Assembly: GCF_014851905.1 (NCBI RefSeq)
Contig: NZ_JACVAQ010000001.1
Span: 124,001 to 188,000 of the forward strand
Direction of reading: 5' to 3'
Source of the DNA: Pseudomonas sp. PDM14
GTDB taxonomy: Bacteria; Pseudomonadota; Gammaproteobacteria; Pseudomonadales; Pseudomonadaceae
Length of the DNA stretch: 64,000 nucleotides
How positions within the stretch are numbered: the stretch's first letter is position 1; each line of letters begins with the position of its first letter. The notes below the pieces were generated by a model, which saw only the letters and a program-made list of their open reading frames with translations, was not told where the DNA came from and ran no database searches. Position numbers and translations under genes: made by a program. Positions 37,549 to 46,484 of this stretch are shown one piece after another.

Positions 37549-38601
37549 TCAGGCGAACACCTGCAGGCTGCGCGGCGGCAGCGCCACCCAGATTTCCGCG
37601 CCGGCCAGGTGTGGCATGGCCTGCGGCTCCAGCTCGGCAAGCAGGCTGTGGCCCGGCAGTGCGTCCAGCTCGAAGCTCAGGCGGCAGCGGTTGCCGAGGA
37701 AGGTGATCTCGCGCATCTGCGCGCTGAACAGGTTTTCCTCGGGCACCGGCGGGTTGATCACCACCGCTTCCGGGCGGCAGAACAGCCGGCCGCGCTCGCG
37801 GCTGTCGCTGGCGTGCAGGCGCAGGTTGAGGTCACCGACGCGCACATGGCCATGCTCGCCCCGCTCGAACGGCAGCCAGTTGCCCTGGCCGACGAACTCG
37901 GCCACGAACGGCGTGGCCGGTGCTCGGTAGATCTCCTGCGGGCTGGCGAACTGCTCGACGCGACCGTGATTGATCACCGCGATGCGGTCGGCCATCAGCA
38001 TGGCCTCGTCCTGGTTGTGGGTGACCATCAGGGTGGTGATGCCCAGGCGTTTCTGCAGCTGGCGCAGCTCGCCACACAGGTGCTCGCGCACCCGCGCATC
38101 GAGGGCCGACATCGGCTCGTCGAGCAGCAGCAGCGAAGGTGCCGGCGCCAGCGCACGGGCCAGGGCCACGCGCTGCTGCTGGCCGCCAGAGAGCTGGCCG
38201 GGGTACTTCTTCTCGCTGCCGGTCAGGCCGACCAGTTCGAGCATTTCCGCTACCCGCGAACGGATGGTTTCACGGCTGTTGCCGGCCAGGCCGTAGCCGA
38301 TGTTCTGCTCCACCGTGAGGTTGGGGAACAGCGCGTAGGACTGGAACAGGATGCCGTAGTCACGCGCCTGCGGCGGCAGCTCGGAGACATCGCGCGAACC
38401 GATGACGATGGTCCCGCGATCCTGGCGTTCCAGCCCGGCGATGCAGCGCAGCAAGGTGGTCTTGCCGCAGCCGGACGGGCCCAACAGGCACACCAGCTCA
38501 CCGGCGGCGATATCCAGCGACACCCCGTCCAGCGCCTTGAAGGCGCCGAAGCCCTTGTGGATGTCGCGTACCTGCATGTTCACGGAAAGTGGCGTAGTCA
38601 T
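37549..38601 (-). CDS. 2-aminoethylphosphonate ABC transporter ATP-binding protein
   Basis: A 350-residue ABC ATPase with Walker A GPSGCGKTTLL (about residue 42), signature LSGGQQQRVALARAL (about 138), Walker B LLLLDEPMSALD and a C-terminal TOBE-like regulatory domain. It is the first gene of the transporter operon, followed with one-base spacing by the permease. The 132-bp upstream gap holds a LysR-type site (38669-38689). Confidence 0.9.
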   Translation of the reverse strand: MTTPLSVNMQVRDIHKGFGAFKALDGVSLDIAAGELVCLLGPSGCGKTTLLRCIAGLERQDRGTIVIGSRDVSELPPQARDYGILFQSYALFPNLTVEQNIGYGLAGNSRETIRSRVAEMLELVGLTGSEKKYPGQLSGGQQQRVALARALAPAPSLLLLDEPMSALDARVREHLCGELRQLQKRLGITTLMVTHNQDEAMLMADRIAVINHGRVEQFASPQEIYRAPATPFVAEFVGQGNWLPFERGEHGHVRVGDLNLRLHASDSRERGRLFCRPEAVVINPPVPEENLFSAQMREITFLGNRCRLSFELDALPGHSLLAELEPQAMPHLAGAEIWVALPPRSLQVFA

Positions 38602-38668
38602 GGCAAAACCTCGTGGAGCGCGTGGCTCGGACGAGGGTCATGCTAGGCAGGCAGTGCTAAGGCTTTAT

Positions 38669-38689
38669 GGCAGTTGGGCAAAACCTGCC
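38669..38689. promoter_or_regulatory. Candidate LysR operator before the AEP transporter
   Basis: GGCAG-N11-CTGCC is a symmetrical T-N11-A-type site about 70 bases before the ATPase ATG, suited to binding by the adjacent LysR regulator. Confidence 0.45.
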
Positions 38690-38733
38690 GATAGTGGCAT
38701 CGGTATTTTTGGGGTAGCCAACGGGCAGGCGTG

Positions 38734-39597
38734 TCAGGCGCTGGCCACTTCCCGCGCCAGGGCGAGAAAGGCCGCCGGCAGGCGCGCCTGGCGGCGCTCC
38801 TTGAGGCAGTAGAGGTACTCGGCGATCAACGGCGCGCCGTCCAGCTCGACCACCTTGAGCTGCGGATTTTCCGGCACCTCGTGGCGGGCGATGATGCTGA
38901 TGCCGATGTTGCGCAGCACCGCCTCGCGGATCGACTCGCGGCTGCCGATTTCCAGCAGCGGGCCGGTGACCACGCCAGCATCACGCAACAGCGCTTCGCT
39001 GAGCACACGGGTGGTCGAGCCGCGCTCGCGCATCAGTAGGCAGTGCCCGCTCAATGCACTCAGCGCCACGCGGTCGTGGCTGGCCAGCGGGTGCTGGCGA
39101 TGCACCGCCAGCACCAACGGGTCGTGGCCCAGCACCAGGCGGGTCAGGCGTGCGTCCTCGACCAGCTGCGAGGAGGCGGCGAGGTCGACGCGGTACTCCT
39201 CCAGCGCCTCGATCACCTGCAGCGAATTACCGATCTCCAGAGTCACCTCGCACTGCGGGAATTGCTCGCGAAAATCCCTGACCATGTCCAGCACGTAGTA
39301 CGGCGCGGTGGCGCCGATGCGCAGGGTGCCCTGCACCTGGCCGCTGTTGCGCAGGAAGAACTCGATGTCGGCCTCCTGCTGCAGCAGCTTCTGCACCATC
39401 GGCAACAGCCGCGCACCTTCGTCGCTGAGGGTCAGGCGCCGCCCACCGCGGTAGAACAGCTCGACGCCGTACTGGCCTTCGAGGCTGCGGATCTGCGTGG
39501 TCACCGTCGGCTGGCTGAGGCCGAGCTTCTTCGCCGCCTGGGTGATGCTGCCCAGGCGCGCGACCATGTGAAAGGACTTCAGCTCGGCAGAGAGCAT
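38734..39597 (-). CDS. LysR-family regulator of aminoethylphosphonate use
   Basis: A 287-residue LysR protein beginning MLSAELKSFHMVARLGSITQ, then GLSQPTVTTQIRSLEGQYGV, very like the AEP-associated LysR family (TIGR03339). A longer frame adds 24 residues but lacks a ribosome site; GGAG precedes ATG 39597. It is co-oriented upstream of the transporter operon. PhoB-like repeats lie 75-115 bases upstream. Confidence 0.9.
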   Translation of the reverse strand: MLSAELKSFHMVARLGSITQAAKKLGLSQPTVTTQIRSLEGQYGVELFYRGGRRLTLSDEGARLLPMVQKLLQQEADIEFFLRNSGQVQGTLRIGATAPYYVLDMVRDFREQFPQCEVTLEIGNSLQVIEALEEYRVDLAASSQLVEDARLTRLVLGHDPLVLAVHRQHPLASHDRVALSALSGHCLLMRERGSTTRVLSEALLRDAGVVTGPLLEIGSRESIREAVLRNIGISIIARHEVPENPQLKVVELDGAPLIAEYLYCLKERRQARLPAAFLALAREVASA

Positions 39598-39671
39598 GGG
39601 GTGACGCTCCAGGGCAGTGGGCAGGGCCGGAATCCGCGGGTGCGGCGACGACAGGCTGTTTTCCGGCATTC

Positions 39672-39712
39672 ACGTGACAGAAATATCAAAGCCTCGTGAC
39701 ACTCGCGTGACG
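39672..39712 (-). promoter_or_regulatory. Phased GTCAC repeats, possible tandem PhoB site
   Basis: On the minus strand GTCAC occurs three times at offsets 0, 11 and 33, the periodicity of PhoB half-sites (TGTCA), upstream of the LysR gene and divergent from hisN. It could also be a LysR target. Confidence 0.4.
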
Positions 39713-39787
39713 TTTTCATGCACTTGCTCAAGCCGCCCGTGCCTCGGCTATGATCGCCGCCTTTCCAGCAGAGACAGGTGAGCACCG

Positions 39788-40579
39788 ATGCCCCTTCGCG
39801 CAGAGCAACTGGCCGAGTTCACGGCGTTCGCCGAACAGCTGGCCGACGCCGCAGCCGCCGCTATCCAGCCGTACTTCCGCGTGCCGCTGGATGTGGAAGA
39901 CAAGGGCGCACGCCTGTTCGACCCGGTTACCGTGGCCGACAAGGCGGCCGAGCGGGCCATGCGCGAGCTGATCCGCGCGCGCTACCCCGAGCACGGCATC
40001 CTCGGCGAGGAAGAAGAAGCCATCGCCAGCAGCAACGGCCTGACCTGGGTTCTCGACCCCATCGACGGCACCCGCGCCTTCATCACCGGCCTGCCGCTGT
40101 GGGGCACCCTGATTGCCCTCAACGACGGCGAACGCCCGGTGCTCGGCGTGATGAACCAGCCCTTCACCGGCGAGCGCTACATCGGCCACGCGGGTGGCGC
40201 CTGGTGCAATGGCGCCGCACTGAAAACCCGCCCCTGCGCCGACCTCGCCTCGGCACGCCTGATGTGCACCACGCCCGATATGTTCGACACACCCGCCCGC
40301 CGCAACGCCTTCGAGGCGGTGGCGAAGCAGGCCCAGCTGCTGCGCTACGGTGGCGACTGCTACGCCTACTGCATGCTGGCCTCAGGCTTCGTCGACGCCA
40401 TCGTCGAGGCCAGCCTGCAACCCTATGACGTGCAGGCGCTGATCCCGATCATCGAAGCCGCCGGTGGCGTGATCACCCATTGGGACGGCAGCTCGGCGCA
40501 ACACGGCGGCGCCATCGTTGCCTGCGGTGATCCACAGTTGCACACCCAGTTGCTCGAACTGCTGCGCAAGGCGGCCTAA
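39788..40579 (+). CDS. hisN: Histidinol-phosphatase, inositol monophosphatase family
   Basis: A 263-residue Mg-dependent phosphatase with EEEEA (about residue 76), the catalytic DPIDGTRAFITG (about 91), GGDCYAYCMLASGF and EASLQPYDVQALIPIIEAAGG. The last segment is the histidinol-phosphatase pattern of the IMPase family. It would dephosphorylate L-histidinol-phosphate in histidine synthesis. It stands alone, with no other his gene, as usual in Pseudomonas. A generic inositol phosphatase role cannot be fully excluded. Confidence 0.85.
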   Translation: MPLRAEQLAEFTAFAEQLADAAAAAIQPYFRVPLDVEDKGARLFDPVTVADKAAERAMRELIRARYPEHGILGEEEEAIASSNGLTWVLDPIDGTRAFITGLPLWGTLIALNDGERPVLGVMNQPFTGERYIGHAGGAWCNGAALKTRPCADLASARLMCTTPDMFDTPARRNAFEAVAKQAQLLRYGGDCYAYCMLASGFVDAIVEASLQPYDVQALIPIIEAAGGVITHWDGSSAQHGGAIVACGDPQLHTQLLELLRKAA

Positions 40580-40675
40580 GAGGCGCACTGGTTCTGCAGC
40601 ACAGGCCCATCAACTTCGCGCAGGTAATGCCTGGCGAGAGCCGTGAGGGCGTTCCACGGCACACGCGCACTCAAA

Positions 40676-40712
40676 TCAACAATGTTGACATGAAGAGTGA
40701 GAGACCTATAGG
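40676..40712 (+). promoter_or_regulatory. Sigma-70 promoter with overlapping palindrome
   Basis: TTGACA (40685-40690), 16 bases, then TATAGG (40707-40712). The palindrome TCAAC-AAT-GTTGA (40676-40688) overlaps the -35 box, a typical repressor position. It would drive the SnoaL-PaaI-ADH genes starting at 40748. Confidence 0.6.
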
Positions 40713-40747
40713 TTAGCGGCAACCGTTGCCCTTCCTGCGAGGTCCGC

Positions 40748-41203
40748 ATGTCTGATCGCCAAGCACTGATTGACGTTGTAGAAGCCGCCTACGCGGCCTT
40801 CGCCACCCGCAATGCACACGACCTCCTGCAACTCTGCGACACCCACTGCTGCTGGCAGGCACCAGGGCTGCCGGCATTCATGCCGTGGGCCGGCGAGCAC
40901 CATGGCCACGCCGGCGTGCAGGAGTTCGTCGGCGGCCTCGACCAGCACCTCGAATTTCTCACCTTCACAGCCCGCTCACTGGTGGTCGACGTGGAGCGCG
41001 GCCAGGTCGTGGCATTCGGAGAGGCCCGCTGTCGGGTCAAGGCTACCGGGCGACTCTACGTCAATCACTGGGCCCATCTGTTCGTGCTACGTGACGGCCT
41101 GATCAGCACCTTCCGCGAATACCCCGACACCGCAGCGCAACTGGCTGCGATCCACCCGGCCCTGTTCGACGCGGCCATGCCACAGGAACATCCCCATGAC
41201 TGA
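40748..41203 (+). CDS. SnoaL-like/NTF2-fold protein
   Basis: A 151-residue small cone-fold protein: ALIDVVEAAYAAFATRNAHDLLQ, then HCCWQAPG, and a C-terminal HWAHLFVLRDGLISTFREY. NTF2-like proteins include ketosteroid isomerase-like enzymes and stress factors; no catalytic residues are distinctive here. It overlaps the next gene by eight bases and begins a four-gene run with a strong sigma-70 promoter. Confidence 0.8.
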   Translation: MSDRQALIDVVEAAYAAFATRNAHDLLQLCDTHCCWQAPGLPAFMPWAGEHHGHAGVQEFVGGLDQHLEFLTFTARSLVVDVERGQVVAFGEARCRVKATGRLYVNHWAHLFVLRDGLISTFREYPDTAAQLAAIHPALFDAAMPQEHPHD

Positions 41204-41627
41204 CACCGAAACCTCCGGCCTGCACGCATTGCGTGCGCTGATCCGCGGCGAGATTGCCGCCTCCTCGATTGGCCAGACCATGGGCCTGAGCGCCGTGGCG
41301 GTCGAGCCGGGGCGGATCACCCTGGAAGCACGCCCCGACGAGCGCCACCTGAACCCGGCAGGCGCCGTGCACGGCGGTTTCGCCGCCACCTGCCTGGACG
41401 GCGCCGCAGCCCTGGCGCTGTTCTCGACCCTGGATGCCAGCACGCCGCACGCCACCGTCGACCTCAACGTCAAGTACGTGCGGCCGCTGACCGCCGGCAA
41501 GGTCTATCAGGTTGAGGGCTGGGTGGTGGAGCGCTCCCAGCGCCTGGCGATCTGCGACGCGCTGCTGACGGACGACACCGGCAAGCTGTGCGCCAAGGCC
41601 ACCACCACCTTCGTCATCAAGGGCTGA
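41196..41627 (+). CDS. PaaI-family hotdog thioesterase
   Basis: A 143-residue hotdog-fold protein with the PaaI signature HLNPAGAVHGGFAATCLDGAA (about residues 50-70) and VDLNVKYVRPLTAGK. It is predicted to hydrolyse an acyl- or aryl-CoA thioester. It lies between the SnoaL-like and alcohol dehydrogenase genes; the shared substrate is unknown. Confidence 0.88.
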   Translation: MTDTETSGLHALRALIRGEIAASSIGQTMGLSAVAVEPGRITLEARPDERHLNPAGAVHGGFAATCLDGAAALALFSTLDASTPHATVDLNVKYVRPLTAGKVYQVEGWVVERSQRLAICDALLTDDTGKLCAKATTTFVIKG

Positions 41628-41631
41628 AGCC

Positions 41632-42645
41632 ATGAAGGAGCTTATCGTCCACGGTCCCGGCCAGTTGCAGTGGGTGGAGGCGCCATCACCGAGCCTGTCC
41701 GGACCACGGAGCGCATTGGTCCGCCCCATCGCCTCGGCCTCCTGCGACCTCGACCGCCGCCTGATCGCTGGCGTCACCCCGTTCAAACCGCCCTTCGCCC
41801 TGGGCCACGAATGCGTGGCCGAAGTGCTGGAAGTGGGCGATGAGGTCAGCAGCGTGCGCCGTGGCGACCTAGTCTCCGTTCCCTGGAAGATCGCCTGCGG
41901 CAGCTGCCCGCAATGCCTTGCCGGGCGTGCCACTGCCTGCACCACGGTGCCACCCCATGCGGCCTACGGCGTACCGGCCGGCGGCCACTGGGGCGGGTTG
42001 TTTTCGGAAGTGGTCCACGTGCCGTTCGCCGACGCCATGCTGGTGCCGCTGCCACCAGGCCTCAACCCGCTGGCGGTGGCCAGTGCCAGCGACAACCTGA
42101 CCGACGCCTGGGTCGCGGCCAGTCGCCCCATCGCCGCCCGGGAGGACGCGCGGGTGCTGGTGGTAGGCGGCACGGAAAGCCTCGGCGTGCTGGCGGTGCA
42201 GATGGCCGTCGCGGCTGGGGCGGCCAGCGTCGACTACCTAGACGACAACGAGTACCGCCGCGACCTGGCCGTGCGCAGTGGCGCCAAGGTCGAGCTGGAT
42301 AAGGTGCTCGACGAGCGCTACGACGTGGTCGTCTCCGCCACGCGCGATCCGCAGGCGCTGCACCGGGGGCTGCTGGCTCTGGCGCCGGGTGGCCATTGCT
42401 CGTGCATCGGCATCATCTTCGAAGACCCGAAGATTCCCCTGTTCGGCATGTACCTGCGCGACGTGACCCTCTCGGTCGGTGCCTGCAATGTGCGCCCGCA
42501 CATTCCCACGGTGTTCGACCTGGTCAGCAGCGGCCGCTGCGACCCGTTGCTGGTGAGCCCGAGCGTGGTCTCCTGCGACGAGGCGACCGAAGCTCTGGTG
42601 CAGCCACTGGCCAAATGCATCGTGGTGCGCGAGCGCATCACGTGA
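41632..42645 (+). CDS. Zinc-dependent alcohol dehydrogenase (MDR family)
   Basis: A 337-residue medium-chain dehydrogenase. Catalytic zinc ligands are suggested by SASCDLDRR and the GHECVAEV His-Glu pair; the structural zinc lobe CGSCPQCLAGRATAC has four Cys. The cofactor fold VLVVGGTESLGVLAVQMAVA departs slightly from GxGxxG. It starts four bases after the thioesterase. The substrate is unknown. Confidence 0.88.
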   Translation: MKELIVHGPGQLQWVEAPSPSLSGPRSALVRPIASASCDLDRRLIAGVTPFKPPFALGHECVAEVLEVGDEVSSVRRGDLVSVPWKIACGSCPQCLAGRATACTTVPPHAAYGVPAGGHWGGLFSEVVHVPFADAMLVPLPPGLNPLAVASASDNLTDAWVAASRPIAAREDARVLVVGGTESLGVLAVQMAVAAGAASVDYLDDNEYRRDLAVRSGAKVELDKVLDERYDVVVSATRDPQALHRGLLALAPGGHCSCIGIIFEDPKIPLFGMYLRDVTLSVGACNVRPHIPTVFDLVSSGRCDPLLVSPSVVSCDEATEALVQPLAKCIVVRERIT

Positions 42646-42767
42646 CGACCTATCCGCCCGGTCGCGGCGCGCAGGCGCTATAACCAGCGCTGCAGAACCC
42701 ACCGCTGTGCCCCTGCCGGCGCCTGAACAGTAGATTCCAAGCAACCCTTCACAGTGAGTCCGAAATC

Positions 42768-43376
42768 ATGCAACTCATCCATGCGGCGGCATCGCCCTTT
42801 GCCCGAAAAATCCGCGTACTGGCCAGCGAGACCGGCCTGTTGCAGCACATAGCGCTGCTCGATACCGCCGTGCTGCCAGTCACCCTCAACGAGCAGGTCA
42901 ACGCCGCCAACCCGCTCGGCAAGATCCCGGTGTTGCTGACCGACGACGGTCTGGCGCTGTTCGACAGCCGGGTCATCTGCGAGTATCTCGACAGCCTGCA
43001 CGACCGCCCTCGCCTGTTCCCCGCCGATCCGGCTACACGCTGGGCCACCCTGCGCCTGGCGGCGCTGGCCGACGGCATGGCCGAAGCCGCCCTCCTCGTG
43101 CGCTACGAGCGAGGCGTACGCCCGGCGGAGTACCAGTGGGATGAGTGGATCGAAGGCCAGCTGGGCAAGGTGCGCCGCGCCCTGGTCGCACTGGAAGAAC
43201 AGGCCGACGCCCTGCAGGGCCCGGTGGACATCGCACAAGTTGCCGTGGCCTGCGCCCTTGGCTACCTCGATTTCCGCCTCGCCGAGCTGGATTGGCGGAG
43301 CACCGCGCCAGCCCTGGAGCAGTTCCAGGCACGCTTCTCGGCACGCGAGTCGATGCAGGCGACTGCGCCCAAGTAA
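42768..43376 (+). CDS. Glutathione S-transferase family protein
   Basis: A 202-residue GST with a thioredoxin-like N-terminus (ASPFARKIRVLASETGL, then NPLGKIPVLLTDDGLALFDSRVICEYLD) and a helical C-domain. The SPFARK motif puts a Ser at the usual catalytic position, as in YibF-like proteins. It lies 122 bases after the alcohol dehydrogenase, possibly the same operon. Confidence 0.9.
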   Translation: MQLIHAAASPFARKIRVLASETGLLQHIALLDTAVLPVTLNEQVNAANPLGKIPVLLTDDGLALFDSRVICEYLDSLHDRPRLFPADPATRWATLRLAALADGMAEAALLVRYERGVRPAEYQWDEWIEGQLGKVRRALVALEEQADALQGPVDIAQVAVACALGYLDFRLAELDWRSTAPALEQFQARFSARESMQATAPK

Positions 43377-43513
43377 ACGCAGGACGCCCGGCAAACGGCA
43401 GGTTCGCCCGGACCTGCCCGCTCCACGGTGCACGCGCAGGCCCTCCTCTATCTGCCCAAGCCGGAGCGGCACCGTTATCCTGCGCGGGCAGACACGCTGC
43501 AGGGAGTTGCACC

Positions 43514-43990
43514 ATGACCGTAACGATCCGCCTGGCCACGCCCGCCGATGTCGAGGTGCTGTTCGATATCCGCACCAGCGTCGTGCAGAACCACCTCTCA
43601 CGTGAGCAACTGGCAGCCCTCGGCATCACCGCGGCGACGCTGGCCGATGCCATGCGGCACGCCCCCTGTTGCTGGATCGCGCAGGTGCACGGCGCGCCTG
43701 TCGGTTTCGCCATGGTCGATGTAGACGACGGCGAGGTTTTCGCCCTGTTCATTCGCCCCACATTCGAAGGCCGAGGGTTGGGCCAGGCGCTGCTGGACAG
43801 CGCCGAGGCCTGCCTCTTCCAGACGCATGAGGTGATCGGACTGACGACCGATGGCGGTGCGACGATCCGCGCCAACGGTTTCTACATCCATCAGGGCTGG
43901 ACCCTGGTTGGTGCGGTTGACGAGCGGGATGTCCGCTACGAGAAGCGCCGTGCCCTGCTTCCGCCCGTCGTGGATGACCCGCGCTGGTAA
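43514..43990 (+). CDS. GNAT-family N-acetyltransferase
   Basis: A 158-residue GNAT protein with the acetyl-CoA-binding FEGRGLGQALLDSAEACL (about residues 84-101) and a preceding beta strand VFALFIRP. The substrate is unknown. ATG 43514 follows CAGGGAG. It converges with the TonB receptor across a strong hairpin. Confidence 0.9.
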   Translation: MTVTIRLATPADVEVLFDIRTSVVQNHLSREQLAALGITAATLADAMRHAPCCWIAQVHGAPVGFAMVDVDDGEVFALFIRPTFEGRGLGQALLDSAEACLFQTHEVIGLTTDGGATIRANGFYIHQGWTLVGAVDERDVRYEKRRALLPPVVDDPRW

Positions 43991-44057
43991 AGGCAGCCCC
44001 GCCACGAATAAGCACGGGCGCGGGCGCGCGAATCGGCACACTCCAGCCCTGCTCGCA

Positions 44058-44082
44058 CAGAAAGGCGCGCTGCGCCTTTCTG
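44058..44082. terminator. Hairpin between convergent GNAT and TonB receptor genes
   Basis: An 11-bp perfect stem (CAGAAAGGCGC / GCGCCTTTCTG) with a 3-base loop lies 14 bases from the receptor stop. There is no flanking T-run, so it is a possible, not certain, terminator. Confidence 0.5.
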
Positions 44083-44095
44083 CCCGCGAACGCCT

Positions 44096-46405
44096 CTACA
44101 GGTCGTAGCGCAGCACCACGCCAAACGTTCTCGGCGCACCAACGTCGAGAATGTCGGCACGGTTGTTGGTGACGTACTCCTTGTCGAACAGGTTCTTCAC
44201 GTAGCCCGACACCGCCAGGCCGCGAATCAGCTCGTACTCGGCATTCAGGTTGACCAGCACATGGTCGTCGCTGCGGCGCATGTGCTCGACGTTGCCGTCG
44301 GCGTCGAAGTTGTACGCCGACGGGCTGCCTTCCTGGTAGACCACGTCGCTGGTGACGATCAGTCCGCCGTCGAAACGGTAGCTGCCGCCCACCGAAACCT
44401 TGTACTTGGGCGCATAGAGGAACGCCTCGCCGCTGCGGTCGCCCTCGGGGGTGACGAAGTCGTCGTAGCGGCCATCAGTGTAAGCCAGCCCGGCATTGAT
44501 CTTCAGGTTGCGGCTGAGATCCTGCTCGACGAACAGTTCCAGGCCACGAATGGAGCTGCCGGCGGCGTTATAGATCTCGAAGTAGCTTTCGGTCGGATCG
44601 AGCAGGCTGACCTGCTGGTCCTTCCAGTCGGTGTAGTAGAGGTTGGCGCGCGCACGCAGGCTGTCCTCCAGCCAGCTGCCGCGGTAGGACAGCTCGTAGT
44701 TGGTGGTGTACTCGGGGTCGTACGCCGCGTGGCTGCCGCCGGCACGCACGTTCACGCCACCGCCGCGATAGCCCTTCTGCACCATGAAGCCCAGGTACTG
44801 GCCCGGCATGAACTGGTAGTCCACGCCGAGCTTGGGCAGCAGTGCATCGAACGACTTCGACACATCGGCGTTCTCGGACAGATCGTCCCGGACCGTGGTG
44901 TCGTTGCGCTCATCGTCGTAGCGCAGGCCGGTGATCAGCGTCCAGTTGCTGGCGAAATCCCAGTTCAGCTCGCCGAACAGCGCCTTGTTGTGAATCCGCG
45001 TGTAGCCCTTGACCTCGCCTACGGTGGTGCCGCTGTAGATCAGCTGGTCATGGAAGGCATTGCTGGTACGGCCGTAGTAGGCACCCGCAAAGCCGCGCAG
45101 GGTCTCCCCGCTGTGGGCCAGGCGCAGCTCTTGGCTGAACAGGTGGGTTTCCTGGGTGCGGGTCACTTCCCGGTCGAGGACCGCGCCCTGGTCGAAGTCG
45201 AGCAGCGACTGGTAGTCGGACTGGGTGCCGGTAGTCTGGCTGGTCAGCGTCCAGGCATCGTTCAGGCGGTAGTCGACCTTGGCGCTGCCGGTGTTCTGCT
45301 GCAGGGCGTCGTGGGCCTCGGTGTTCGAGGAAATCTTGTAGTACTGCACCTGGCCGTTGCGCCGGTAGATGGAGTTGTCGCCCTGCAAGCTGTCGTGACG
45401 GGCATAGCTGAGCAGCACGTCGAGGTCGTCGTTAGGCAGGATCAGCAGCTTGCCACGGGCATTCTTGTTGCGGTTGGGGTTGGCGTCGCCATGGGTGGCG
45501 ACGTTGTCGATGTAGCCGTCGCCATCCTGGTAGTCCACCGCCAGCCGGCCCGCGACCAGCCCGTCGATCAGGGCACCACCGCCGGCCACTGCCACGCCAC
45601 TTTCACCGTAGTTGCCGACGTTGGTCTGGGCGGAAAGACTGGGCTCGAAGGTCGGGTTGCGGGTCTGGATCACCACCGCACCGGCCAGGGAGTTGCGGCC
45701 CTGGGTGGTCGATTGCGGCCCAAGCAGCACCTCGACCTGCTCGACGTCCCACATCGACATCGGGCTCAGGGTCAGCGCGCGGTTGGGCTGCTGGGCACCG
45801 TCGACATACACCGACACCGCGCCGTTGAGGGTCGCCGGCCCCTGGTCATCGAAGCCCGACACCGGCACACCGCGGATGCCCCAGTTTTCGTTGCCGGCTA
45901 CCGCGTACACGCCCGGCGTACGGGCGAAGACGTTTTCCAGGTTGTTGTCGCCGTGCTCGCGCAGGTCGGCGGCGGTGTTCACCACCACGCTGGTCTGGGT
46001 CTGCGCCAGGGTCCGGTTGATCTTTTCACCGGTGACCATCAGCGGGCTGATCTCGACCGGAGCGGCAGGAGCGTTGCTGCGCACGGGCGCGGCGGCTGCT
46101 TCGGGCACTACGATGAAAGTGTGCTCGTCCTGTTGCTGAACCGTCAGGCCGCTGCTGCCCAGCAGCTTGTTCAGGGCGTCCCCGGGGGTGTAGCGACCAC
46201 GCAGCGCCGGCGTTCGCTTGCCGACGGCGATCTCGCTGGAAAAGAGAATCTGCACATGGGACTGATCGGCCAGGGCATTCAGCGACTTTTCCAGCGCGGC
46301 CGCCGGCAGATCGAATTCGATTTCACTGGCGGCCTGGGCCATCGACGACAGGGTGAGGACAAGACTGCTGGCCAGGAAAGTAAGGCGCCACTTGGGAATT
46401 CTCAC
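44096..46405 (-). CDS. TonB-dependent receptor with N-terminal signalling (STN) domain
   Basis: A 769-residue outer-membrane receptor. A signal peptide (residues about 1-26, ending MAQAASE) is followed by an STN domain (about 30-100; LPAAALEKSLNALADQSHVQ), a plug (about 125-240) and a 22-strand barrel ending in RTFGVVLRYDL with the terminal aromatic-hydrophobic pattern. STN-bearing transducers pass ligand binding to a FecR-type anti-sigma factor, and both fecR and the sigma gene are directly upstream. The ligand (siderophore, heme or other) cannot be read. Confidence 0.92.
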   Translation of the reverse strand: MRIPKWRLTFLASSLVLTLSSMAQAASEIEFDLPAAALEKSLNALADQSHVQILFSSEIAVGKRTPALRGRYTPGDALNKLLGSSGLTVQQQDEHTFIVVPEAAAAPVRSNAPAAPVEISPLMVTGEKINRTLAQTQTSVVVNTAADLREHGDNNLENVFARTPGVYAVAGNENWGIRGVPVSGFDDQGPATLNGAVSVYVDGAQQPNRALTLSPMSMWDVEQVEVLLGPQSTTQGRNSLAGAVVIQTRNPTFEPSLSAQTNVGNYGESGVAVAGGGALIDGLVAGRLAVDYQDGDGYIDNVATHGDANPNRNKNARGKLLILPNDDLDVLLSYARHDSLQGDNSIYRRNGQVQYYKISSNTEAHDALQQNTGSAKVDYRLNDAWTLTSQTTGTQSDYQSLLDFDQGAVLDREVTRTQETHLFSQELRLAHSGETLRGFAGAYYGRTSNAFHDQLIYSGTTVGEVKGYTRIHNKALFGELNWDFASNWTLITGLRYDDERNDTTVRDDLSENADVSKSFDALLPKLGVDYQFMPGQYLGFMVQKGYRGGGVNVRAGGSHAAYDPEYTTNYELSYRGSWLEDSLRARANLYYTDWKDQQVSLLDPTESYFEIYNAAGSSIRGLELFVEQDLSRNLKINAGLAYTDGRYDDFVTPEGDRSGEAFLYAPKYKVSVGGSYRFDGGLIVTSDVVYQEGSPSAYNFDADGNVEHMRRSDDHVLVNLNAEYELIRGLAVSGYVKNLFDKEYVTNNRADILDVGAPRTFGVVLRYDL

Positions 46406-46484
46406 GCGGGGGTTCTCCGGGAAATGGTGGTGTGTTCCTGGAGCTAGCCGCCACAGCGTAGGGAAAACCCTACCTGCGATTTGA

